Source of the DNA: Patiria pectinifera
Taxonomy: Eukaryota; Echinodermata; Asteroidea; Valvatida; Asterinidae
Assembly: GCA_029964075.1 (NCBI GenBank)
Contig: CM057136.1
Coordinates: 186,001 to 250,000, forward strand
Length of the DNA stretch: 64,000 bases
Reading direction: 5' to 3'
The position numbers were made by a program, and so were the translations under genes. A model generated the notes under the pieces. It saw nothing but the letters and a program-made list of their open reading frames with translations. It ran no database searches and was not told the origin of the DNA. This document shows, one piece after another, positions 54,701 through 64,000 of this stretch (position 1 is the first letter of the stretch; the number at the start of each line of letters is the position of its first letter).

Positions 54701-57283
54701 TGCTCTGTGGTGCTATCTGAGGCAATTTCTGACCACTTTAACCAATATTTTCTAAGCAAAAGATACATTATAGTACATAATAGGGCCCATGGCGTCATGA
54801 AGATCAATGATCATTTTTTAGAAACTCAAAATCTCAGTGGGGCGACTGGGGCGACAAGGTTTCATGGGGGCGGTCGCCCCACGCACCAGGCACCAGTCGT
54901 TTAAGACGAGCCCAAACGGCAGAGACAAGGAAACTGGTTACGATTATCTTTGAATGGGGCGGAGTGGATTAACAAGCGAAGTCGAGAGACCACGCTCCTT
55001 TGACAAAACTTCAAAAACTAAAAAAACAACTAACCTAAAGTTACAGTCATGTATCCCTTTTCCTAACAGGAGGGCTTTCGTTGGTCAGGCCCACTTTACC
55101 GACGTCAGCTGGGAGCCACACCCTACCGACAAGCATGTGGCTTTACTTCGTATGTCCACCAAACCCCCGTATTTTTTTGGTCTGCTCAACCTGCCGGCAA
55201 ACACCGTCCAAATCGAGCAGGTGGGTAGAAATAGATGAATATGCCACATCAAGCTCATTTTAAACCCATCCTGAGGTCGGGGATATAGGGTTTTTATAAA
55301 CACAAAAGTTTAAAAGGAGTACGATTAGCACATGTAAGCTAACTGCTGTGCAATATAAGCCAAATGTCGACATCCACGAATACAATGTCACATTCGTGGA
55401 TTACAATGGACCCATCAGAATGTCATCCATTGGTTAAAATTCGATGGGAACTTATTATTATACAGGTTAACCCTAAAAGGGCCGGGCTATTTTGACCATC
55501 TTTCAGCCGGGGGGGGGGGGGACGGGGGCGGATTATGCCGCCCCCAAGATCTCGGCCATTAGAGCGACGAAAAATTATGAAATTCAGTACATGCATAGAA
55601 CAAATTATCATAAACATACATAAGAAATGTCATGACTATAGGTCAGAGGACTTTGGAATTATGGCTAATTAATTATTCATATGCACAAATGGTAATTCTG
55701 CTCTGTGTACACTACTTATATTGGGAAATTAAGTTTTTACGCCGAAAAAAAACTTTCGCTGCGCGGCAACCCGCGGTCCGATTTTTATTTTTTGTATCAA
55801 AAGATGCGCAAGGCTCGAGGCTAAAAAGTACTGTTTTCAAGAGTATTGCGGAAAAAGTCGAGGGGGGGGGGCGGATTCCGCCCCGGCCCCTATCGGGTTA
55901 TTAAATTGGAAACAGGTGTAAAAGCCTTTTCGCCTGACGATTGATCATGACAGATAGGACCCTGTTTCGCCACTTTACACCTGGACAGTCCCGTACTGGG
56001 TGAGCTCCAACTTATAATATCCGTCACGCCTGTTGGACCCATGCGACAGAGGATTGTGACCACTGGGTATACCCGGAGAGGACCCATCTCATTCTACATT
56101 GGCAAGAAGGCCTTGTATGAACAGTACTACCAGGTAAGAATTCCGCCTTCCCCAGCCGAGCTCATGGCCATTCCTTCTCCTCAGCCACGTCAGTCCGTAC
56201 TGTCATTCTCTTTAAATTCCAAAAAGTGAAATTAGGGACTAGAAGTTTTAGAGTGAAAATAAGTCTTATTTTCGATTGACATGAAAAAATGAACCATTTC
56301 AGTCGAAGATTGAGTGAAACCTCGATCTTTACGTTTGAAGAAAAATCACTCTAAAACGTCTAGTCCCTAGTTTCCGACTGTGGGAGTGAATCTTCACTCC
56401 AATGGAGTGAATTTTCACTCTTTAGAATTTAGAGAGTTCAGTTCCCGTAGGCCTACTGTCGTGTCTGCTCTACCACATGATTACCATACATACACGGATC
56501 GCCACGTCTCATTTTTGGCAAGATCATTGGCCCATCGGTATGTGTTCCTTTGGAAACAGCATTGTGGAGCCACATTGATCCACTCTCGCTTCTTGTTGTA
56601 CAAGTCAAATGAATCATGACCGCAGAATAAAAAAAAAATGATGGAATCAACCCAAGGCTTTTACAAAATATCTAAGAAAAAAGTTTCAAGCATAAAATGA
56701 ATCAGATACATGTACATGCATTAAAGACTACTTATAAACAAGGCCCCATCCGGATCTCATAGGGAACGGGACCGCCTCCTATAGACCTTTATCATGCTGC
56801 CACCATTTCAGTCATGTTCCCTGTATCCAATAACAGTACCGAATGATAATGTTTTCTGTGCAAAAAGGAACCAGACTTTTTTCCTTCCAGCCTCGCTTTG
56901 GTTAAGTTGATTTGAATGGAAAAAAAAATCTAGATGGCCGCAACATGATAATGGTCTATCGGGCTACCCTATATGCTGCCTGTTAATCTACCCAAATAAG
57001 CCTTGCTTCATAATTCACCGTCCCCACTTTATCTGTTCGCCAGCCCGTTGGCCTTTCTCATCAAGTACGCCCCCTACTGCCTGTCTCGAAATTAATGATA
57101 ATATGATTTCCTCCACTGTAGATTTGGGGCGACCTTCCGGTGTGGGCCAACAAGAAGTACGTTCGTAACCCCCCGTTTGTGAAGGAGGATCATCTGATAG
57201 CGAAACATCGCCGATTCTTTGCTCAGTTCTACTCCGAGAACAGCCCCAAGTACGACCCGAAAGAGGAATCTATGGATTGGTAA
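51790..57283 (+). CDS. nvd: Cholesterol 7-desaturase (Neverland/DAF-36), Rieske oxygenase, 7 exons, 458 aa
   Basis: Exons 51,790-52,252; 52,408-52,596; 53,649-53,827; 54,106-54,158; 55,070-55,220; 55,954-56,133; 57,122-57,283, all GT/AG, phases 1,1,0,2,0,0, total 1,377 nt ending TAA. Residues 62-81 form a membrane segment. The Rieske [2Fe-2S] site is C175-x-H177 and C195-x2-H198 ([18 protein letters not shown]). [15 protein letters not shown] and [13 protein letters not shown] are the family's catalytic-domain hallmarks: H288 and H293 should bind the non-haem iron and D285 bridge electrons; D409 in IWGD is a candidate third ligand. Known members convert cholesterol to 7-dehydrocholesterol, the first step to ecdysteroids or dafachronic acids. 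All key residues are intact, so it is probably active. No canonical poly(A) hexamer was found before the next transposon. Confidence 0.93.
52870..53340 (+). repeat. Degenerate GGTTGGGT minisatellite in nvd intron 2
   Basis: Imperfect repeats of ggttgggt / ggttcggtttgttaggtttgg. A unit of about 90 bp, from gataggctgtgttgggtcgg to gttggagtagggctggg, is duplicated in tandem at 53,088-53,270. The G-rich strand is the coding strand, so the pre-mRNA would be G-rich. It is not the TTAGGG telomere repeat. Confidence 0.85.
54255..54280. repeat. Poly-T tract in nvd intron 4
   Basis: An uninterrupted run of about 25 T on the sense strand. It could be the reverse tail of a retroposed element, but no partner sequence was identified. 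Confidence 0.7.
54430..54900 (+). repeat. Two units of the 24.4/37.3-kb dispersed repeat in nvd intron 4
   Basis: ggattttcgatgctctgtggtgtgatctgaggcaatttct and ggattctaaatgctctgtggtgctatctgaggcaatttct occur about 215 bp apart, each followed by accactttaaccaat. They match 24,400-24,600 (reverse) and 37,290-37,460. The segment ends with opposing gggcgactggggcgac / ggtcgccccacgc strings. Confidence 0.7.
55465..55902 (+). mobile_element. TTAA-type MITE, copy 3, in nvd intron 5
   Basis: Left end gttaaccctaaaagggccgg and right end cggcccctatcgggttatta are inverted. G runs lie inside both ends (ccggggggggg; gaggggggggg). It is about 0.44 kb, collinear with the copies at 34,994 and 51,013, and ends about 50 bp before exon 6, so it may crowd the branch point. 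Confidence 0.8.
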
Positions 57284-57509
57284 AATTACCGTCTAAGGTT
57301 AAAAATAGAGTCGCTCAATTGTGTCAACTTTAGGCCTCTCGATCTACAAGTTTAAAAATGTATATATATCTTTGAATATAATTACTGTTTCGCTCGGAAA
57401 TCAAAACGAATTGGTCTAGGTTAGTGTAGATAAACATTCAAAAGGTTTGACTCAATTTTAACGGGAAGGGGCCGGGAATGTCTAAAACAAAATATTTAAG
57501 TGAACGTTA

Positions 57510-58349
57510 GGGGCCATTCAGAATTTTCAATGTTTTAAAATTGCGACTTTTTTTCCAAATTATTTTGACCTACCCACCCCCCCCTAATTTTGATTAATAA
57601 AAAACTGAACATGTACATGCACTTGCATGTACTTATACTTGAACATGTACTGGTATACCCATGTACATTTGTGTCTAGTTCAGTGACGGCGTGAAGTTGT
57701 CGGTCTTCCTCTTTTGCACTGGTGACCTTCAGTTTTCTTGTGTTTTGCCAGCTAATATGCTGTTGGGAATGTTTTCTGGATGAGGTGGATGACAAGTGAC
57801 ATACGAGGTTGTGCCTGTCACGTGAGGTAGCTGAGAAAAACATTCGCTAGTACCCCCCCCCCCCGCCCTGTTTGCAGGGCGGGAGGTACGAGCGAAAGAA
57901 AAACAGGCAGACATCACATCACAGGCTGCGGTCTTCGTAGTCTTGGAGTCCAGTGGTTGAATAGTCCAGTTTTTATAGCGATTGGTAATCGACGCCTGCG
58001 GCGTGTAATAGAGCCGATCTAGTACACCTGGTACCCTGCTGCCTCTGCACGGCCTAACCGCTACAAACGCCCGGAGTCCAAGTCTACTGAAAAACCACCT
58101 CCCTCTCTGCCACAGTACACGTACATGTACAGTACATACAGGGGACGAAGTTGGAAAAGAAATACGCATCGCGATATCGGAACGCTTGCGCGTAGTTCAG
58201 GCAAGTCAAAAGATTTATCTTTCTTTTCTTTTTTAATCTTTTTCCATGGTAAGTGAATTTCGATTTTCAATTATTTAGCTTGACCCACCCACCCACAATT
58301 TGGAAAAAAAGATCGAAATTTTAAAACATTGAAAATTCTGAATGGCCCC
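57510..58349. mobile_element. PIF/Harbinger-like MITE, 840 bp, ~75-bp inverted repeats, TTA duplication
   Basis: Left end ggggccattcagaattttca and right end tgaaaattctgaatggcccc extend as inverted repeats through the T-rich/A-rich and cccaccc/gggtggg stretches. Both sides carry tta (57,507-57,509 and 58,350-58,352). It starts 226 bp after the nvd stop codon and may therefore be in or next to its 3' UTR. A solo right end lies at 21,671-21,754. Non-coding. Confidence 0.85.
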
Positions 58350-59134
58350 TTACCTGAATACCATTTTGAAACGTTTTGAAACGATTTTATTGCTGTATTG
58401 TTTTGTGAACCCTGCCCACAAGTATGACAGAATTGAATTGAAGAAATGTATTAGTTTGAACGTATACTCCCGAAATTTCCTATAATCGTAGAAAAATACC
58501 CGGTTTCAGTGATAACTTACTTTGTTTTCTGATAAACACGTTGTGTGACGTCATGAATAAATAATCCACCTGTTGAAATTTAAGTTAAGATGCACTTTGA
58601 TGTGACAACTGAAGGTGACACATTTGGAATCGCCGATAGAGTGCAGTAGTTGCAACCTCGATCCCGCTCTTCGTGAGAGGCCTATAGAGAGAAAAAAACG
58701 TTTTTGTACCTTCAGGGGGAAGAGGAGGGCAAATACGAAACACTGCGACGCCAATAAATAGGATGGATCATGTTATCATATTTTTTCAAACGCTACAGGT
58801 CGATGGTCCTAAAGAAAAGCGATCCTATCAAAGATCGTTGTATCATGTCGCTTGAAACTTCAAATCGTTTTGAGCATTGTTGTCTATACTTGATCCCCCA
58901 AGGGAAAATCGTGTGTACAGAAAAAACTTTATGAGTATCACCAGCATGCTTTAATTAACTATTTTATATCGTAAATTATAAAATCTAACGTTCAATACAA
59001 AAATGGGTTAATATTTTCATCATCTGCTTGCTCATTATAGTTTGCTTATAAGTTATACATGTAGTAGCATATACTTCTATATGTACTGTAAACAGGTTCT
59101 GATCAGTAATTTAGGTACAACGTTGTGAGCAGCG
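58350..59134. other. No gene recognised
   Basis: AT-rich. The stretch 58,360-58,520 (ttgaaacgattttattgctgt, cccgcccacaagtatgaca-type, cccgaaatttcctataat) weakly resembles 62,060-62,200, so a dispersed repeat is possible. Confidence 0.45.
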
Positions 59135-59296
59135 GAGTAGCCGGGGGCGTAGCATGGGAGCACGCTCCCCTTAGAAATTTGGAACTTTGTAAGTGACCAC
59201 GGTTAATCGCTTTAACAGAAAGTGGGCGCCCCCACTGTAACATCTCCCCCCCCCCCCCCCCCCCCCTTGTGAGAATTACCCTGGCTACGCCGCTGG
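59135..59296. mobile_element. Short MITE with AGCGGAGTAGCC / GGCTACGCCGCT ends
   Basis: Inverted ends agcggagtagccgggggcg and ctggctacgccgctgg surround a C run of about 20. 162 bp. The same right end occurs at 80-95 and near 50,050. Superfamily undetermined (hAT-like by composition). Confidence 0.7.
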
Positions 59297-60059
59297 TTTT
59301 GAGTTTACACTTAAAATATTTCGACAGATTTTCGCCAATCTCTGCCACAACATATAAGTAGTAGTGTTTTGCACAAGACATGCTGCGAATAAAACCGAAA
59401 AGAGGGTTAAATTAGATCACAACAAAGGCACTCTTCATGTGAAGGGATCATTAGCTTGAACTTGATTGTAAATCAGCTGTTAGGGGGACAATCCTTAACA
59501 GATGACATGTTGCAGTTTAGGTGTCGTCTGTGATATTCGTACAAACGTTCTTTAACAAAACATCTTAATTTCAGTGCTTCAAAACTTGGCAGCATTTTTC
59601 AATATTTCAAATTAGACCTTTTGCAACTGTTTAAACTTTTAAATAATGTCACGATGCTTAAATCCGCTACCGGTATGATCTTCCTCGACGAGCAAATTAT
59701 TGCGGAGATACACCTTGTCTAGCCACTATGATAAAGAATTCATTCAAATAAATCGTATTTAGAAGTTTACGTCTTGTTCGATTTGATTTATTGAGTGACG
59801 GTTCTTCGTTGTTTTCGCAGATTACAAGGTTGACGCGTAGGGTGTGCAGGAGAAGTAGGCCAATCAAAATGAAGGAACCAGGTGTACGTCACACCCAAGA
59901 CGCACGACAACCAATAAGATGCTTGTAAGCTCATGTACACAATATGCGTTACGAGACCAGGCCAGGTTTTTGGTCTAGCTCGCCTCATTACTAGTCTATG
60001 GAATAATTATGCGAACAGATTCTGCGATTATGCAATGCAGCAGGCCGAAGAGAAGACTC
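59297..60059. other. No gene recognised; repeat fragment at the right edge
   Basis: AT-rich to about 59,760. At 59,940-60,040 a copy of the 50,085-50,400 repeat runs into the LINE remnant, suggesting the two belong together. Confidence 0.45.
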
Positions 60060-61250
60060 CGCTTGACCGCAGTCTCATTTTTCACGAAATGCGAAAGACA
60101 CAGCTGTTAAGACCCAAGCCAGAGTACGTGTCTCTCCTCAAGAAGCTTGCTAGTACCGGATGGGGAGCTGGTTTTACCACTCTGTGCACCTCAACCCTGG
60201 CACTCGCCTTCCCCACTGCTGAGTGTGCCGCCTCTGCATGGAGTCACAGTACCCACGCACGTACATAAGGTTGATGTTGCCCTGAACAATGCTCTGATGA
60301 ATTCACGCTCTGATTGGTTGGATTTTGCGTGACCTGTGACCTGCGCGTCATCACGGTCATGACTCTGCAAGGTTTGAAACGGCCGTTAAAACTGATTCAT
60401 TACTCTTTTATTCCAGTTTAGAGATTTTTTTTTCGTTGAAAAGCGTAATAATGTAGGAAATTCTGTAAAACTTACCTGTGTAGTAAATTTACAATTCCCG
60501 TCACTTGCTCAGGCTCCGTTTCGAATCACGAACAATCAGATTGCATTATGCGACGCTCAAAATTTTGTCCACATTGTCCGCAATGAAACAGAAATCACAT
60601 CCGGTATGGAATGCGCGCATTTCTATGGGAAGTTTTCGGATAGCATTTGCGCACATTGTCTAACTGCGGTCTTGAACAGCTGCAGCCAAATGCTTTATAC
60701 AAAGGTCATAAGGCCACTTCCCATTCTGTGAAGCTCATCAGAGTATCCCAGCGTCCTGTTAGCAGGGCGGGGGTACAAGCAAAGGCATACCTCCAGCCCA
60801 GCTGAGAAGAGATATGCAGATCATCAAGGTAGTCCAAAACCACGATCATGATCCCTGCACCCACCCCCTTTAAAGTTCAGCGTCTTTAATTTTAGAAGAC
60901 ATTCGCAACGCAAGCCGCTAAGCTGCCGTTAGAGAAGCCCCCTCTAGCCTCCCCACCTGGATAGCAGAATGCTGGTCAGAACAGTGAAAGTCATCTACCA
61001 CCAACGAAAAGAAGTGCATTACAGAGCCCTGTTCAAAACCAAGAGACTGTGACCTCCCAAGAAAGGCCTGGGTCAACCTGAACAGAATCAGAAGCGGAGT
61101 TAATGTACGCAACAATTCCTGCACAAGATTTGAGCAGAGTCATCGCCCAACTGTGTTTGTGGAGAGATCCAAACCATAGAGCACATCATTGATACCTGCC
61201 CCATCTACAAATCTCCACACGGCGTCCCTGGACTCGTGTCGTTCGTTGTT
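60060..61250 (+). pseudogene. Decayed non-LTR retrotransposon, reverse-transcriptase C-terminal region
   Basis: 60,060-60,300 encodes a stretch like the thumb/post-RT region of Jockey/RTE-type elements: LLKKLASTGWGAGFTTL, STLALAFPTAECAASAWS, then after a frameshift VHKVDVALNNAL. Further on, PRKAWVNLNRIRSGVN (about 61,055-61,105) and, in another frame, CVCGEIQTIEHIIDTCPIYK (61,155-61,212) form the Cys/His-rich C-terminus. Stops and frameshifts separate the parts, so it cannot function. Confidence 0.75.
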
Positions 61251-62689
61251 AGTTTGCATGTACATTTTGTTTTCATATTATTTTGTTGTGCATGTGACGC
61301 ATTTGAGATATTTTCCTTACTAATAACTGGATTTCAACATGGGGTTCAAGCGTTACCAGATTTTGTTTCTAATAAATTATAGAAAGTTTTTGGAAAACAT
61401 ACAAATTTCTTTGAAAATGCGCGTATTTAGTGTTACATGGCGAATAAGCATATTGACTGCTATAATTGCTATCTCGCGAAGTGACGAAGAAATTTTACAG
61501 CAAAAATGAGACAAACCTTTTATCTTACGACAAACAACAAAGAAATAGATGTATTTTAACAAACAAATTACCAGCTTGCATAAATTAAGAATGTAAAAAA
61601 AGGGGAAGGTAAAATGGACACGTAAAAAGTGTCCAACTTTAAACGCGTTTATCTCAGAATGACGCTTCCGCGTATTCGCGCATATTCGTCGGTTCGTTAG
61701 ATATGCGACGAATTATTCTGAGCTGACTGTTCAAACCGCCGAAAAAACTTCAAAATCGATTAGGTATGAGTGGGGAACTTTGATATTCGGATGCACTATA
61801 AACATTAAGTGATTGTAAGCGTTGTAATTGTCTCATACGATATCGTGAGTGTAATTGCTTTTTTATAACTAAACGTATATGCTTTACTTGAAAGCAACCA
61901 CACAATTTTTCACAAACAAGGATAACGAGCGTGGATTTTATTTTATTTTAAAATGTATTTACTCTTCGCTTGGCAAAAGGTATACGTAATCTTAGATAAA
62001 CCCTTAACTGATTTCAGTTACTTTCTATTGTGATGTCACATATTTTACAATTTATAAGCGGAACGGCCTGAAAACCGTTATAAAACATTTTGAACGATTT
62101 TACTGCTATTTCTTTTAGACCCCGCCCATGACAGATGTCAGTTCACTGAAACATTTTACCGAACTCCCAAAATTTCTAACATGATCGTATGAGCATACAT
62201 TATTCTTTTTATCTCCAATATAATTTTGTAAACCCCAAAAAATCCAACTTTCAAAACATTTGTGCTTGTCGTTGTTTACGTTTAAATGGAATTAGGTAAA
62301 GTACGACATTTAAGTCCGGTACAGTCCAGACAGTACATGTACATCACACCAGACAGTTCAGGGATTTGCAATTTTCCATATACACCCGCACTGCTCAAGC
62401 TAAACAGTTTATTGTCTAGTACCAGGGCCCCAATTTCTGGAACTAATTAAAACATAGTCTTAGAAGTGTCAGTAGTCGGCCTTCATTTTTTTTTCCAATA
62501 TCTCCTATTGGAAAAAAAATCTGTAATGCTTAATCTTTACTATTCTTATATTTGCTGTGTATAGATTAATTTAATGATGTCCCGTGTATAGGTTCCTTAT
62601 ACTCCTTATACTGTACTTGATTTAATACAGAAATCTTTCATTGGTTTGGGTGATCATAACATGTACATGTAGTTTAAGCTTCTACCAAC
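61251..62689. other. No gene recognised
   Basis: AT-rich DNA, with a weak repeat at 62,060-62,200 related to 58,360-58,520. Nothing coding or structured is supported. Confidence 0.5.
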
Positions 62690-63180
62690 CTGAAAATTGG
62701 GCAAGCTTTCATCCACTCCTGTGGACTTTCTCAAGCCAAGTGATTGTGTACTTAGTTTCTTGCTGTCTGTTGTCCCGAGATCACTGGAGCGTAGATATGT
62801 GATAATGAGTCCCTATTTAGTGAGGGATTAATCCTTTTGATCCAGATGGATTCTTTCACCTTTCTTGGCCAGAAATGTGTTTCAAAGTCGATAATGTGGG
62901 CATCATGTCCCATCCAATGTTGTGTCCAGTATTAAGGGCGTGTTCTGCAACTGCTGAAAGAGATGGATTGTTCAGTCTAAGAGCTCGTTTGTGTTCTTTC
63001 AATCTCTCCTTTAATGTTCTCCCTGTTTCTCCAACGTAGGAACTGTCACAATCAGTGCAAGCTATCTTGTAGATAATACCTGTTCTCTCTTCTATGGGCG
63101 ATTTGTCCTTGGGATGAACTAGCTTACTTCTAAGGGTGTTTGGACTTCTTAAAGCAACACAGATGTCCTTGCTATACAGA
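62690..63180 (-). pseudogene. Penelope-like element remnant, GIY-YIG endonuclease
   Basis: Minus-strand translation from 63,180 gives NTLRSKLVHPKDK, GIIYKIACTDCDSSYVGETG, then RTLKERLKEHKRALRLNN and AEHALNTGHNIGWD. A 2-bp insertion near 62,908 then shifts the frame into HIIDFETHFWPRKVKESIWI, KRINPSLNRD. The GIY...YVG core with C-x2-C and the following His pair is the signature of Penelope-like retroelement nucleases. The reverse transcriptase that should precede it is not recognisable upstream (63,181-63,300), so it is a truncated, frameshifted copy. Confidence 0.85.
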
Positions 63181-63300
63181 AAGCACGTTTCAAACTTGAT
63201 TTGTTTTTTGCCTTGTCGTGTTTGTATCGGTCCCTTATAGCTGCATGTGCAACGTCACGGTTACTTAAAGTTTACTTCATATGCGTAGCTTAAAGGAACT

Positions 63301-64000
63301 AACTGTAATTATTATTTAGCATGATATATATTTTTTCTACACAATTAAGTCATAATGGGCGACTGCACTTGACGAGCTTGCTCAAGTTTGTGAAGAAGCC
63401 AGAACACCGCTAATCTCATCTGTTTATTTCAATTATTGTCTCAACCTTTTCGGTTCATGAAGACGGAATGAAAATAAATAAATGAGTATGAATGAATACA
63501 GAGACTAAAAGCTGATTTTTTTTGCTAGACACACAGTTGTAATTAAGGTCCTAAATTTCAAATAACTGCTGATTGCCAACTGAAGAAAGGATCGGTAAGT
63601 GAAAAAGGTGAGGTTTTGTGACAAAAATATTATGCCCGAAAAATCAGATGCAATTTGCTCATGACCGCGGTCTGAATTGTTTCTTGAAATAAAATGAACC
63701 TGGGGGTTATGTAACCGTTAAATTAAACGGAATACCAAATAATAATAAAAAAAAGTCAGAGTGTGACTCGGCAAGAAATAAAAGGAGAATTCGTTATTTT
63801 CTCGAGTGCTGAATTAAAAAAAAAAAATTATGGTGGTATTTCATTTTTTTTTTTTTTTTGAGGATGTCGACATTTCAGTTACTCGGAAAAAAATCCCCAA
63901 TTTAAAGTTCGTTGTGATGAAATACGACCAGTGGGCATTTATCATCACCAAAAGGGACAAAAGTGTTTGCTTTTTATAACTGCCAGTTTGCAATTTAATC
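63301..64000. other. No gene recognised
   Basis: AT-rich with A and T runs at about 63,819 and 63,846. No exon or bounded element was seen. Confidence 0.5.

Noticed and set aside
57729-58169. 146-codon minus-strand frame next to nvd
   Set aside because: Lies entirely inside the 840-bp TTA-flanked MITE.
59247-59266. Long C homopolymer as an assembly gap or artefact
   Set aside because: The run is centred inside an element with good inverted ends, and similar runs mark related elements, so it is probably genuine. Its exact length is unreliable.

Overview
This is a eukaryotic, intron-rich, repeat-crowded nuclear window. It is AT-rich, full of oligo-G/oligo-C runs, short inverted-repeat transposons, SINEs and degenerate LINE/Penelope pieces. 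Long open reading frames are almost absent, because real genes are split into 50-460 nt exons with GT/AG boundaries. A cholesterol 7-desaturase of the Neverland/DAF-36 type and a single-domain F5/8C protein, together with this repeat style, suggest a marine invertebrate, perhaps a deuterostome (echinoderm, hemichordate or lancelet). The species cannot be fixed from the sequence alone. All exon boundaries and alignments were read by eye.

Layout. 0-12 kb: only repeats (foldback elements, a spaced 22-bp motif, a composite repeat present as inverted copies at 1.7-3.0 and 6.4-7.6 kb, GGTCTC arrays, a TTA-flanked MITE). 13-42 kb: a plus-strand gene for a secreted discoidin (F5/8 type C) protein. 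Its three certain exons are at 34,787-34,924, 39,387-39,595 and 40,580-40,717. A phase-compatible signal-peptide exon lies at 22,637-22,951, and a weaker candidate upstream exon at 15,706-15,787. Its presumed introns and flanks hold five copies of one TATA-flanked inverted-repeat element, a 171-bp satellite-like array with a CRE palindrome in each unit, a 27-bp array, and several MITEs. 42.7-43.4 kb: an internally deleted LINE on the minus strand.

45.1-49.1 kb: a complete 7-exon minus-strand gene for a monocarboxylate-transporter-like (SLC16) protein, 464 aa. 51.8-57.3 kb: a complete 7-exon plus-strand gene for a Neverland-type Rieske oxygenase, 458 aa. The two genes diverge from a 2.7-kb intergenic region, so shared regulation is possible but unproven. 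57.5-64 kb: MITEs, a decayed non-LTR retrotransposon C-terminus and a decayed Penelope-like GIY-YIG endonuclease.

I saw no bacterial-style operon, CRISPR array or defence locus. The most unusual structures are the TATA-flanked 1.5-1.7 kb inverted-repeat family, the CRE-bearing 171-bp array bordered by Helitron-like termini, an insertion with a recognisable empty-site paralogue in the same window, and a LINE reduced to its endonuclease start joined to its extreme C-terminus.
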